Assembly (NCBI GenBank): GCA_027887045.1
Contig: JAPCJH010000001.1
Coordinates: 1-64,000, forward strand
DNA length: 64,000 nt
Origin: Nitrososphaerota archaeon
Lineage (GTDB): Archaea > Thermoproteota > Nitrososphaeria > Nitrososphaerales > Gagatemarchaeaceae
Direction: 5' to 3'
Shown here: positions 16,616 to 23,381 of the stretch, piece by piece
Layout of the letters: every line of letters begins with the position of its first letter
How positions within the stretch are numbered: position 1 is the stretch's first letter
Notes under the pieces: model-generated
Databases searched by the model: none
The model's input: the letters and a program-made list of their open reading frames with translations, nothing else
What the model was told of the DNA's origin: nothing
Translations under genes and position numbers: made by a program

Positions 16616-17269
16616 GTGGCCAAGAAAGAGGGTTGGAGAGGGAAACCCCAGCCTGAAATGAGGTGTAAGGACAAGCTCGCCGAGGTCGCCTACTTTCGCC
16701 ACGAGTTGAACGGCCATTCCGATAATTTGAACGAAGTTGGTTACTATCTCGACGCGTTCCTAAGCGCGAGCTACAGCGTCATGGAATTGATGTTGTACGA
16801 TTTCGCCGAGAGCAGGGATATTGGATTCACGCGAGATGAGGAGCTGTGGCCCAGAGACCTTGAGGTCGCAAGCCGGATTGGTGAAAAACAGATTGGATTG
16901 GCCTTCGTCAAGTGGTGGCACACGAAAATTGCCAACTTGAACTCTAACCCCCTTTGGCCGAGGCGCCAAAAGGTCATTCGCAGGGGAAAACTCTCACCCG
17001 GTAGCAGCTTTTCTTTCACGGTCTCGGGGTGGAGCCCCAGCCTGAGCTCGGTTATAGTAGGCGGCGTCATACTCGCAGGATCAATTCCAGTCAAGGGTCA
17101 TTCGGTGATAGTGGCAGCTGGTAGACCCCCTCCACAACTCGCCGACACAGAACACATTTTTCTGCAGGACACTCCAGATGAGGACATTAGGAAGCAGTGT
17201 GCGGAACTTTTCTTGCGACTCTCTGAGATAGTTGAGGAGGCAGAAAAGAAGTTCTTGATGACGCAATAG
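16616..17269 (+). CDS. Hypothetical protein
   Basis: 217 residues from the GTG at 16616 (first residues AKKEGWRGKPQPEMRC), with a TATA-like GATATACCTATAC about 27 bases upstream, suggesting a nearly leaderless message. Residues 18-75 are helical with LNEVGYYLDAFLSASYSVME. The middle has beta-rich Gly/Ser sequence (SSVIVGGVILAGSIPVKGHS), and the C-terminus is a charged helix (LRLSEIVEEAEKKFLMTQ). No transmembrane segment is certain. I do not recognise a family. Codon use looks like its neighbours, so it is probably real. Confidence 0.6.
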   Translation: MAKKEGWRGKPQPEMRCKDKLAEVAYFRHELNGHSDNLNEVGYYLDAFLSASYSVMELMLYDFAESRDIGFTRDEELWPRDLEVASRIGEKQIGLAFVKWWHTKIANLNSNPLWPRRQKVIRRGKLSPGSSFSFTVSGWSPSLSSVIVGGVILAGSIPVKGHSVIVAAGRPPPQLADTEHIFLQDTPDEDIRKQCAELFLRLSEIVEEAEKKFLMTQ

Positions 17270-17324
17270 TACAATCCACAAAACCCTCTCCCTAGAGCGC
17301 GAACTCCTTCGCAGGATCTCGATG

Positions 17325-17531
17325 CTAGCTTATCAGAACTATGTGTTTCCCGCGTTGAAGCGCCTTGGATCTGACGACGCATTCCCCCTCCTCGAAGCAG
17401 ATTTCAAGGGTTGGTGCCTTCTCCCTCGCGATCTCTCTGATCTGATCCTGAGTTAGACCGGACTGGAGTAGGTATCGGATGTAGTTTACGTCGTTCCTGA
17501 CGGCTTCGTCGTCTTCAGACACCAAAATCAC
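17325..17531 (-). CDS. Small hypothetical protein
   Basis: 68 residues from a GTG at 17531 (VILVSEDDEAVRNDVNYIR). A helical region (YLLQSGLTQDQIREIARE) is followed by a beta-hairpin-like tail (LEICFEEGECVVRSKALQ). The same frame stays open and protein-like for about 40 codons upstream of the GTG, overlapping the end of the next gene, but has no start codon there, so the true N-terminus is uncertain. No family recognised. Confidence 0.45.
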   Translation of the reverse strand: MILVSEDDEAVRNDVNYIRYLLQSGLTQDQIREIAREKAPTLEICFEEGECVVRSKALQRGKHIVLIS

Positions 17532-17599
17532 TGCTGTTGTGGGAGATTGGTCGTCATAAGGCCTCGCTACTTCCTGCTCGGCAATAGCTGGGATTTGCG

Positions 17600-18007
17600 T
17601 TACCCATTCCTGCTCGGAGAGGAGACTTGTCGAAATGTGTAGCTTCTGTAACAGAGCACGATTAGGACCACTGACAATGCGACGTCAATTGCTTGAAATG
17701 TAGTAACGCCAAGTGGTGGAGGCTGACCTGGTACCACGAACCCCAACTGGTCTAACAATATCCCGGTATCGTTGAGAATCGCTGCCAAAATACCAACGAG
17801 GGACCCTATTTTGGGCCTCTTCCAAATCAAGGGGATTGCTAGTATGATGAAGACAAGGGCGACACCGTACGGGACGCTAGAAAGCAGAGACTCTGCCGAC
17901 AAAGAGCGTGTTTCTAGTCCAAATGGGGCCGGGAAGAAGGCATCGACTGTGGCAAGCAGAATTATCAAAACGACTAGTGTCTGTTTGACCGGTGCCGCGA
18001 GCCCCAT
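17600..18007 (-). CDS. Four-TM membrane protein
   Basis: 135 residues starting MGLAAPVKQTLVVLIILLAT, with four hydrophobic helices (about 8-26, 40-58, 66-86 and 105-125). I chose the ATG at 18007 because GGGAGGATG, a good Shine-Dalgarno sequence, lies 12 or so bases upstream and the longer in-frame extension is Arg/Cys-rich and non-coding in style. It lies downstream of another membrane protein gene and a KaiC-like ATPase gene on the same strand. The group could be one transcript, although 158 bases separate it from the next gene. No family recognised. Confidence 0.65.
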   Translation of the reverse strand: MGLAAPVKQTLVVLIILLATVDAFFPAPFGLETRSLSAESLLSSVPYGVALVFIILAIPLIWKRPKIGSLVGILAAILNDTGILLDQLGFVVPGQPPPLGVTTFQAIDVALSVVLIVLCYRSYTFRQVSSPSRNG

Positions 18008-18165
18008 TGTTAATACATCCTCCCGAGTACACATAAGGGCAAAAAGGTTCGCGGAGCTACGCTTTGACAGGGGCCCCTTTGGACCTGAGGAGCCCCCCCC
18101 CCGGCGGGGCTTTACATTTGGGCCGCTGAGTATCTGCGGGTGCGAACGTACTACTCCTTTTCGGA

Positions 18166-18885
18166 TCATGAAAGCCTGTTCAGCGGTGCGAGTGACTTGG
18201 CGCTTCTGTAGAGAGAATATCCCGCAACGAGCATGGTGACGAAAGCAGCCTCGAAATACAGAATGACGAAGGGTGTAAAGCTGTTTGTACCAAAATTGAT
18301 GGGCGGCTCGGGGGCCGATACAATCACGAAAAGAAGTAGGAACACAGCAAACGTCCCGAACCATTTGAAGTGCCCGCGTAGGGTTGCGTCCCTTGATCTC
18401 AAGGCCGCGACTGGGAGTGCCACGAGACCCGCGCCGAGCCCCACAAAGTAAGGCGAACCGATGAGCAAGAATTCTACAAGAGATGGGCTGGGAACAGTGA
18501 TGGATTCCACGCCCGAAACAACAACCAAGCCAGCGAGCACTGGCCAGAGGAGCAGCCGGAGGCGAGTCCAATGACACGAATCTCTGAGCAAAGGATCCGA
18601 CCGCTTGGCTGCAAGGACGGAGGAATCAATGAAATAGAAAGTGGTCAGAATCGCCAGCAGAGCGAATGGCGTTATGAGGGCTTGGTTGCCAGTCACGTCG
18701 GCAGCTACAACGGAAATGGCCAATGCCATAACCGCTGCAACCAGGCCAGCTCCAAAGGCCTGGTTTCGGTAGAGCCTCCCGACTAGAGCGTGCCTAATGT
18801 CGTATGCCCAGAAGGATGCGTAGGCGAAGATTGCGATAATGATGAGGTACTCAGCGTAAGCGATAAAGACGAAGTTATCGAGCGT
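18166..18885 (-). CDS. Polytopic membrane protein with apparent ACG start
   Basis: About 239 residues with six to seven hydrophobic helices. The frame is open from 18891, just after a TGA, but has no ATG, GTG or TTG before the ATG at 18729. The upstream part is clearly coding (LDNFVFIAYAEYLIIIAIF, then ASFWAYDIRHALVGRLYRNQ) and supplies a whole first helix. A perfect Shine-Dalgarno sequence GGAGGTGA sits six bases before an ACG codon at 18885, exactly where a start is expected. Either ACG is used, or the genome or assembly carries a T-to-C change in an ATG. The 5' end overlaps the KaiC-like gene by 11 bases, so the two genes are coupled. Function unknown. Confidence 0.65.
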   Translation of the reverse strand, partial: TLDNFVFIAYAEYLIIIAIFAYASFWAYDIRHALVGRLYRNQAFGAGLVAAVMALAISVVAADVTGNQALITPFALLAILTTFYFIDSSVLAAKRSDPLLRDSCHWTRLRLLLWPVLAGLVVVSGVESITVPSPSLVEFLLIGSPYFVGLGAGLVALPVAALRSRDATLRGHFKWFGTFAVFLLLFVIVSAPEPPINFGTNSFTPFVILYFEAAFVTMLVAGYSLYRSAKSLAPLNRLS

Positions 18886-19543
18886 ATGGACTCACCTCCA
18901 TCCCAGTTCGTGTGAAGGAGAAGTTGTAGTAACCGGGCTGCGGCGGGACTCCCCTCATCTTTCTCACCCGAAGCAGCGGGAGTACTTTGAGGCCCTCTTC
19001 GTAGAGCCTTAGTTCCACGACGCCGTCGAACAGCTGTTGCATCGCGGCGAGAACTTCAGGCTTGTGCATCCCCTCCTCCAGGGTGGCCAAGACAACCGCA
19101 TCGTACTGCTTGACGTCGGCAAGGAGCTGCGTCAGCAATCGGTAAATCGTCTCCGGCAGATTCAGCATCAAGAGCGACGAAACGACATCGATGACGATCC
19201 TGACCCTGCGACCTGCGTTTTGCTTCAATACATCTTTGATGTTGTATGAGAGGCCCGCCAAGTCGTTAACATCATACTTGACTTGACCGCCTTCGGTCGC
19301 CAACCAGAGCGGCACTTTTTGTTGAGTATCGATTCCGAACCCCCTCTCATCCTGCAACACTTCCTTTACCGAAAGTCTCGTCACATAGAGACAGAAGTCA
19401 CCCTGGACGAGACCTGCATGGGTGAACCAGTAACCCAGAGCCTCCTTTCCGATTCCTGGGGGACCGACGACCAATATCGCTGACTTGTCGGGGTATCCGT
19501 CTCCCAACAGCGGGTCTAGGGCCACAATCCCGCTAGATACCAA
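18875..19543 (-). CDS. KaiC/RecA-like ATPase
   Basis: 222 residues. Walker A is GPPGIGKEA (residues 27-35), with Glu where Thr or Ser normally coordinates Mg2+. Walker B is RIVIDVVSSLL (near 115). The fold, with LVSSGIVALDPLLGDGYPDK at the start, is that of single-domain archaeal KaiC-like proteins, relatives of FlaH and GvpD, usually involved in signalling or in regulating a membrane complex. The altered Walker A suggests binding without normal hydrolysis. Start is a TTG at 19543. It overlaps the following membrane protein gene, suggesting the two products work together at the membrane. Confidence 0.75.
   Translation of the reverse strand: MVSSGIVALDPLLGDGYPDKSAILVVGPPGIGKEALGYWFTHAGLVQGDFCLYVTRLSVKEVLQDERGFGIDTQQKVPLWLATEGGQVKYDVNDLAGLSYNIKDVLKQNAGRRVRIVIDVVSSLLMLNLPETIYRLLTQLLADVKQYDAVVLATLEEGMHKPEVLAAMQQLFDGVVELRLYEEGLKVLPLLRVRKMRGVPPQPGYYNFSFTRTGMEVSPYAR
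18892..18899 (-). promoter_or_regulatory. Perfect Shine-Dalgarno sequence before an ACG codon
   Basis: The minus strand reads GGAGGTGA, the exact complement of the archaeal 16S rRNA tail core (TCACCTCC). It lies inside the end of the KaiC-like gene and six bases before the ACG proposed as start of the downstream membrane protein. This decides the start over the distant ATG at 18729. Confidence 0.6.
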
Positions 19544-20007
19544 GCGCTCAGTCAGCCCCTAGGTTGCGAGTTAAACCTATGTCGCAAAGATTGTACGCCA
19601 CCAAAGTTCTCGACTAATTCCATTCAAGCACACCGGCTCGGTAAAAATGCAAAGACCGAGTTCACTAAGCCGAACAGAACCTATTCAATTGCCATTTCGA
19701 TAGCCCGGCTAGGGTTCGCTCCTGTTTAGGAGCTTTGAGAGACCGAGATTGTTCGGAGGCACCTCGGCATTGTCGAACTAATCTCCATCTTTTTCGAGCT
19801 CAACGCCCGACTTCATCGAATCGGGGGGAGGACCCTGCCCCGGGGACCGCCGTAATCGGGACAAGATTTCATGTCGTAGGAGACGAATCCCCCAAAAAAC
19901 GAGCGCATTAGAAGCGATACCTCAGGCCGCCCTAGTAGGAGTACAAAATGACTAATCTGTTCAAATGGACAACGGGTTAAATCCGAGCTGTTCCCTTCGG
20001 CAGCCGA
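19544..20007. other. Intergenic region with one tRNA-like repeat
   Basis: Apart from the repeat at 19701-19734 I see no gene. The stretch 19800-20000 includes short G and A runs but no frame with protein-like sequence. Confidence 0.4.
19701..19734 (+). repeat. tRNA-like repeat, hairpin form, copy 1
   Basis: TAGCCCGGCTAGGGTTCGCTCCTGTTTAGGAGC. The first half is the same D-arm-like TAGCCCGGCTAGG as in the 4151 and 11300 copies. The second half is a perfect hairpin (GCTCCT, loop GTTT, AGGAGC) in place of the GAACCCAT palindrome. A sister copy lies at 22027. Confidence 0.55.
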
Positions 20008-20412
20008 TTGACAAGAAAAGTCATCCGTCATCTGGATTTCCCCACGCTCGTGCTCATCAACAGGGAGGTTGTCTCCCTTACCGGAGAGAAACATGAGTAT
20101 GACCAAGAGGACGAGAGTCGAATCAAATCCCTTGCTGAGGAAATCGTAAGGGAATACAACCAGGAGGAATTCAGAGAATCTATTGTCCGGAAAACATCTC
20201 TGCTCGTTTTCAGGATAGCCACCGGGCAGCACTTCCACGAAGGCAACAAGCGGACTGCTTTGGTGGCTGCCTCTGCTTTCCTGAGAATGAATGGATGTTC
20301 GGTCAACATCAAAGATGAAGGTTTCGTTTCTGTGGTAGACAGGGCAGGTATTGCGGCGGCAAACTTAAATGAAATAGAGAGCGTATTGAGGAGGCTGGTC
20401 AGGAGTGAGTGA
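20008..20412 (+). CDS. Doc/Fic-family toxin-like protein
   Basis: 134 residues. The Fic/Doc catalytic motif is HFHEGNKRT at residues 75-83, matching HxFx(D/E)GNKRT of the Doc branch, with the active-site His present. Doc-type proteins transfer a phosphate or nucleotide to a target such as EF-Tu; in archaea the target would be elongation factor 1A or another protein. Length fits Doc (about 126 residues). Start is TTG at 20008. No Phd-type antitoxin precedes it; instead a 33-codon frame overlaps its 3' end. It may belong to a toxin-antitoxin pair or to a solitary Fic regulator. Confidence 0.8.
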   Translation: MTRKVIRHLDFPTLVLINREVVSLTGEKHEYDQEDESRIKSLAEEIVREYNQEEFRESIVRKTSLLVFRIATGQHFHEGNKRTALVAASAFLRMNGCSVNIKDEGFVSVVDRAGIAAANLNEIESVLRRLVRSE

Positions 20413-20506
20413 GAAGGACCGAAGGCAGTGGGAGAAGACAGTCAAGGACATCGTGAAGTCCAACCGAGAGTTCCTGATTTACATCGCCTCCGAGAAACGA
20501 AACTAG
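20405..20506 (+). CDS. Small protein overlapping the doc-like gene
   Basis: 33 residues from a GTG at 20405 (MSEKDRRQWEKTVKDIVKSN) to a TAG at 20504-20506. The start overlaps the stop of the doc-like gene by eight bases, which suggests translational coupling. The product is a highly charged amphipathic helix. It could be an antitoxin or a chance frame. I do not recognise it. Confidence 0.4.
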   Translation: MSEKDRRQWEKTVKDIVKSNREFLIYIASEKRN

Positions 20507-20757
20507 GATTCCAAAGGCACGTCGGCATAAGGTGGGCTGATTTCCCCGGACCTCTCGTGAACCTTTCCTGAAGGGCCGGCCTCTACGGTCCTCGAGGGAG
20601 CTCGATAATGGGCTTGCCCTGAGGGAATCGGGGCATCCATAACTTCGTCTGGTCCTCGCTCTACACAAATTTGCACGCTCGTCGGGATTAGGGCCACGAA
20701 CTTTTCGGTATGTACCAGCTAGAGCGATTCCCGTCTTCGCAGAGCAAACTGCGGTGT

Positions 20758-21090
20758 TTACATCATCTTTCTGGCTTGCTCGAATGAGGCCTTGTCCTGA
20801 TCCACAGCTGATCTGTAGGATTGAAGCGGTACGACCGTCCACTTCAGAGCCCCCCAGAAGGGCAGACTTCGGAGAAAGGCGCCGACCTCCTCGTTGGACG
20901 AAGCTTCCATGATCATAACGCCCTCCCTAACGCCCGCGATAACTCCTCCAGTCAGCTTCTTCTCTCTAACTGCCTTTTCGAGCATCTCCAGGCTTGGATG
21001 GATAATAGTTTCTATCCATTTGATTACCTCCGGAAGAGGCTTTCCTGCAGTGTTCGCTTCCACAAATTCTCCTCTTATCAGGTATTGCAT
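20758..21090 (-). CDS. Muconolactone delta-isomerase-like protein
   Basis: 110 residues of the ferredoxin-like alpha/beta fold related to muconolactone isomerase (MIase) and YCII domains: helix LPEVIKWIETIIHPSLEMLEKAVR, then GGVIAGVREGVMIMEASSNEEVGAFLRSLPFWGALKWTVVPL. The segment with SLPFW is the family's conserved helix end. A paralogue lies at 24929-25270. True isomerase activity on muconolactone is unlikely without the beta-ketoadipate pathway, which is not seen here. Probably a small-molecule binding protein. It stands alone. Confidence 0.7.
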   Translation of the reverse strand: MQYLIRGEFVEANTAGKPLPEVIKWIETIIHPSLEMLEKAVREKKLTGGVIAGVREGVMIMEASSNEEVGAFLRSLPFWGALKWTVVPLQSYRSAVDQDKASFEQARKMM

Positions 21091-21238
21091 GAACCAGGTG
21101 AAGCTCTTCGCTGTCTTTTATGGGTTTCAGATCACACAAAGCTCGGAGAAGCGGATTAGAAAGAGGTCCTGGCAGGGTTCGGACCCATTTGGGTTCAGGC
21201 CGCTGCACAACACTTGCCACCTGGGCGACAAGCAGACT

Positions 21239-21664
21239 TCAAGTAGGTCCGAGAAAGATGACATCGTCAAGTCCTCTGAAGTGAGGATCGGCTGTTACGA
21301 CGCTGGCCGAGCGCGACCTTGCAGTCGCGTAGATGATGGAGTCCGCCAAGGGCCATCCTCTGATTCTCTTCTTCATCAGGAAATCAATCTCTCCAGCCCT
21401 TCGAGCCAGATTGGCGTCGAGAGGGACAATCTCAGTCGCGGCCTCAACGTACGAAAGTCCAAGCTCCATGGCACGTTCCGTCTGCCTATGCTCGTCTATC
21501 TCCCTAATGTACCATTTGCAGAGCTCGAGGAGCGCGACCGAAGGAGTGAAAGCACCCGAAGTCTCAATATATTCCTTGACCTTTGTCCCAACTCTTGAGC
21601 CCAACAGGTACTCAACCCACGCGAAAGTATCAATAACCGACCTAGAGCTCGTGCTCTTCCTCAC
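21239..21664 (-). CDS. vapC: VapC-type PIN-domain ribonuclease toxin
   Basis: 141 residues with the four acidic residues of the PIN active site: D12 (VIDTFAWVEYL), E47 (LLELCKW), D108 (LADSIIYATA) and D126 (VVTADPHF). These bind Mg2+ and cut RNA, in known VapC toxins usually tRNA or rRNA. The gene overlaps the end of the upstream antitoxin gene by 23 bases, the standard antitoxin-toxin order. The target is unknown. Confidence 0.88.
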   Translation of the reverse strand: MRKSTSSRSVIDTFAWVEYLLGSRVGTKVKEYIETSGAFTPSVALLELCKWYIREIDEHRQTERAMELGLSYVEAATEIVPLDANLARRAGEIDFLMKKRIRGWPLADSIIYATARSRSASVVTADPHFRGLDDVIFLGPT

Positions 21665-21839
21665 TTTCCCTTTCGAAACTTCGCGACCCCTTGGCAGACC
21701 CGAACAAGGACTTGGGCAGTGCGGCCTTGGACACTATGAGCCAGCGAATGACCTCGTCGTAGCTTGCGAGTCCTTTCTCATGCTTGAGCCTCTCGAGCAG
21801 CCTGCGCGTGTCGTCGTCTACCTGGACCGTGGTAGGCAT
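21642..21839 (-). CDS. vapB: VapB-type antitoxin
   Basis: 65 residues. The N-terminus (MPTTVQVDDDTRRLLERLKH) is a ribbon-helix-helix DNA-binding fold, followed by SYDEVIRWLI (second helix), and an acidic tail (SFERESEEEHEL) of the kind that wraps the toxin. It should neutralise the VapC encoded directly downstream and repress the shared promoter. A TATA box lies 25-33 bases before the ATG, so the message is leaderless. Confidence 0.85.
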   Translation of the reverse strand: MPTTVQVDDDTRRLLERLKHEKGLASYDEVIRWLIVSKAALPKSLFGSAKGSRSFERESEEEHEL

Positions 21840-21842
21840 TTC

Positions 21843-21872
21843 TATAGGACCATAGCTATTGAACTATAAAAG
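21843..21872 (-). promoter_or_regulatory. Promoter and possible operator of vapBC
   Basis: Minus strand: TATA-like CTTTTATAG at 21864-21872, centred about 29 bases before the ATG at 21839. Between box and start lie two self-complementary stretches, ATAGCTAT and CCTATAGG-like, good candidates for VapB binding. The operator role is inferred. Confidence 0.5.
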
Positions 21873-22026
21873 AGGCACGGTCGCCGCTTCAATTAGGACG
21901 TGGCAATCTGAGCTGCCGGTTCGCGTGGGCTGATTGCAAGTGAAATCCGACTTGACCTTCGAACGGGTTAAATCGCCCGATTTGTGCTTTTTTAGCTCGA
22001 GCCCAGCCTGTAATGTGCTTATTTCA

Positions 22027-22066
22027 GTAGCCCGGCTAGGCTTCACTCCTGTTTAGGGGCTCTTAG
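22027..22066 (+). repeat. tRNA-like repeat, hairpin form, copy 2
   Basis: GTAGCCCGGCTAGGCTTCA followed by CTCCTGTTTAGGGGCTCTT. Nearly identical to 19701-19734, with the hairpin weakened to CTCCT/AGGGG (G-U pairs). It lies between the vapBC and relE-type modules, 19 bases from a tRNA 3'-end-like fragment in the opposite sense. Confidence 0.55.
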
Positions 22067-22084
22067 ACCCGTGTGGTAGATGGA

Positions 22085-22114
22085 GCGAGCCCGGTGGGCC
22101 CGACGAGAGTCGAA
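22085..22114 (-). repeat. tRNA 3'-end-like fragment
   Basis: Plus-strand GCGAGCCCGGTGGGCCCGA followed by CGAGAGTCGAAC. On the complement it has GTTCGACT, like a T loop, and ends CCCACCGGGCTCGC, like a 3' acceptor strand. It is the only copy with extra bases between the two parts. Confidence 0.4.
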
Positions 22115-22137
22115 CGGACAACCATGTTAGAATCGGG

Positions 22138-22389
22138 TCATTGGTCGACTTTGCTTCGATGCCCAATCCTCAGCACAAGGATAGCGCCGGCTACAACCGT
22201 GTAGATTACACGGTAATCGCCGATGCGCACTTTGAACAGACCTTTGAATTCTCCCGACAGAGTTTCGCCCGCACTGGGGTTATCGCCAATTTTCTCCGTT
22301 ATCTCGCGAAGTATCCTCTCCGCGTCCTTGGGATTGATCTTCTTGAGGTCGTGCCTGACCGAAGATTTGTAGAGAATCTTACCGGCCAA
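22138..22389 (-). CDS. RelE/ParE-family toxin
   Basis: 83 residues with the RelE/ParE layout: KILYKSSVRHDLKKINPKDA (strand then two helices), a Gly/Leu strand (LSGEFKGLFKVRIGDYRVIY) and a terminal strand ending in HRSKVDQ. The pattern RIGDYRVIY...IGHRS holds the Arg/Tyr/His residues expected for ribosome-dependent mRNA cleavage by RelE homologues. The start overlaps the end of the antitoxin gene by 11 bases. The fold is clear; whether it acts like RelE (ribonuclease) or ParE (gyrase) is less so. Confidence 0.85.
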   Translation of the reverse strand: MAGKILYKSSVRHDLKKINPKDAERILREITEKIGDNPSAGETLSGEFKGLFKVRIGDYRVIYTVVAGAILVLRIGHRSKVDQ

Positions 22390-22594
22390 GCTTGACGAGT
22401 TCTTTCTCTGACACTACACGGTCGTCCTTGTCGTTCAGCCTGTGCATCGCTATCAGATAGTCCTCGTATTCTGCCAGATATTCGCGCAATGCCTTGGTGA
22501 CGATGTAGGTCTTTGGACGGTCAAGCGATTTAGCCAGATAGTCCAGTTGTTTAGCAACGTCTTCGGGCAACCTAACAGACACAGCTTCGCTCAT
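22379..22594 (-). CDS. Ribbon-helix-helix antitoxin of the RelE-type module
   Basis: 71 residues. MSEAVSVRLPEDVAKQLDYL followed by SLDRPKTYIVTKALREYLAE is a classical CopG/RelB-type ribbon-helix-helix, and the C-terminal third (DKDDRVVSEKELVKLGR) is charged, for toxin binding. It precedes and overlaps the toxin gene. A TATA box at 22618-22625 puts the ATG at a leaderless position, and the palindrome ACACGTGT between the two could be its own operator. Confidence 0.85.
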   Translation of the reverse strand: MSEAVSVRLPEDVAKQLDYLAKSLDRPKTYIVTKALREYLAEYEDYLIAMHRLNDKDDRVVSEKELVKLGR

Positions 22595-22595
22595 T

Positions 22596-22625
22596 ACACG
22601 TGTGACATGAATGACAAGTATTTAT
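22596..22625 (-). promoter_or_regulatory. Promoter and palindromic operator candidate of the RelE-type module
   Basis: Minus strand: ATAAATAC (22618-22625) centred about 27 bases before the ATG at 22594. The eight-base palindrome ACACGTGT (22596-22603) lies immediately before the start, where a bound repressor would block transcription initiation. Confidence 0.5.
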
Positions 22626-22819
22626 GGGATTCGTTTCCTCGGTTCCTGCCAATTGAAACCGATGCAGTCTATCGCCCGTCGGGAATCGCACTCGAATTTG
22701 TCGACTTCGAATGCCTAACGTAGGCGGATGGGTTGGCAGAGGGAATGGTAAGAAACGTATCCGAAGCGAAACCGCGATCTCCGTAGCAGTCCGAGGTCCG
22801 TCCAAGCGTCAATTCAACC

Positions 22820-22840
22820 CACGTAATGATTTAATACGTG
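22820..22840 (+). promoter_or_regulatory. Inverted repeat around a TATA-like box
   Basis: CACGTA-ATGATTTAA-TACGTG: perfect six-base arms around an AT-rich spacer holding TTTAA. It lies 29 bases before the ATG at 22869. A dimeric regulator bound here would cover the TATA box. The operator role is inferred. Confidence 0.45.
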
Positions 22841-22868
22841 CCCATAAGGACCACAGACCCTATCGGCG

Positions 22869-23249
22869 ATGAAAGCTGCGGCGATTCTCTTCCATGCGAC
22901 TGCGGCGATAATCTTTTTCCAGTTGGTTCTCGGGGCTTTGTTCGTGTTCGGCTTCTTGGATTCGGCAGTGCACGTCATTGATGGAATAATTGTCTTTGGG
23001 CTAGCAGTTTCGAACTTGGTTGCCACCGTCTTTTCCAAGCCACGATTCCGGCCGACACTCGTCACCTCAGCAGTGCTGGTTGCCTTGATATTCTTGCAGG
23101 GGTTCCTGGGATTTGCCGCATTCGAAAGCAACGCAGTCGTCGTGGTCCACTTTACGAACGCCATGATAATCTATGGTTTGGCTGTTCTCGGGGTCTTCTA
23201 CGCGCGAGCGTGGAACAAGCTGACCGTTGGGTCAGTCACGCCAAGTTAA
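22869..23249 (+). CDS. Four-TM membrane protein
   Basis: 126 residues, four hydrophobic helices (about 5-28, 34-54, 64-84 and 92-113). Two of them carry a His near a helix end (VIDGIIVFGLAVSN after SAVHV, and VVVHFTNAMIIYGLAV), a pattern like haem-ligating four-helix proteins or the half-unit of CtaA/COX15-type proteins. That is only a suggestion. The two halves look like a duplicated two-helix unit. It has its own promoter, with an inverted repeat around the TATA-like box. No operon partner. Confidence 0.65.
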   Translation: MKAAAILFHATAAIIFFQLVLGALFVFGFLDSAVHVIDGIIVFGLAVSNLVATVFSKPRFRPTLVTSAVLVALIFLQGFLGFAAFESNAVVVVHFTNAMIIYGLAVLGVFYARAWNKLTVGSVTPS

Positions 23250-23381
23250 GACGCCTAGGTAATCCTTCTCTCCAATTATTGAAGCATCGTCTGCGAACAT
23301 GACTACTCTGGTCGCAACAGAGTAACAACGATATCCGCGCCACAGACTAGGCTGCTAAGCGTAGCACGGCGAGTCCTCACT

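Noticed and set aside
18010-18577. N-terminal extension of the four-TM protein gene (long minus-strand frame)
   Set aside because: The extension is Arg/Cys-rich, overlaps the neighbouring membrane protein gene in another frame, and a good ribosome-binding site precedes the internal ATG at 18007.
20399-20842. 147-codon minus-strand frame opposite the end of the doc-like gene
   Set aside because: It overlaps the doc-like gene and the MIase-like gene, has an atypical composition and no recognisable fold.
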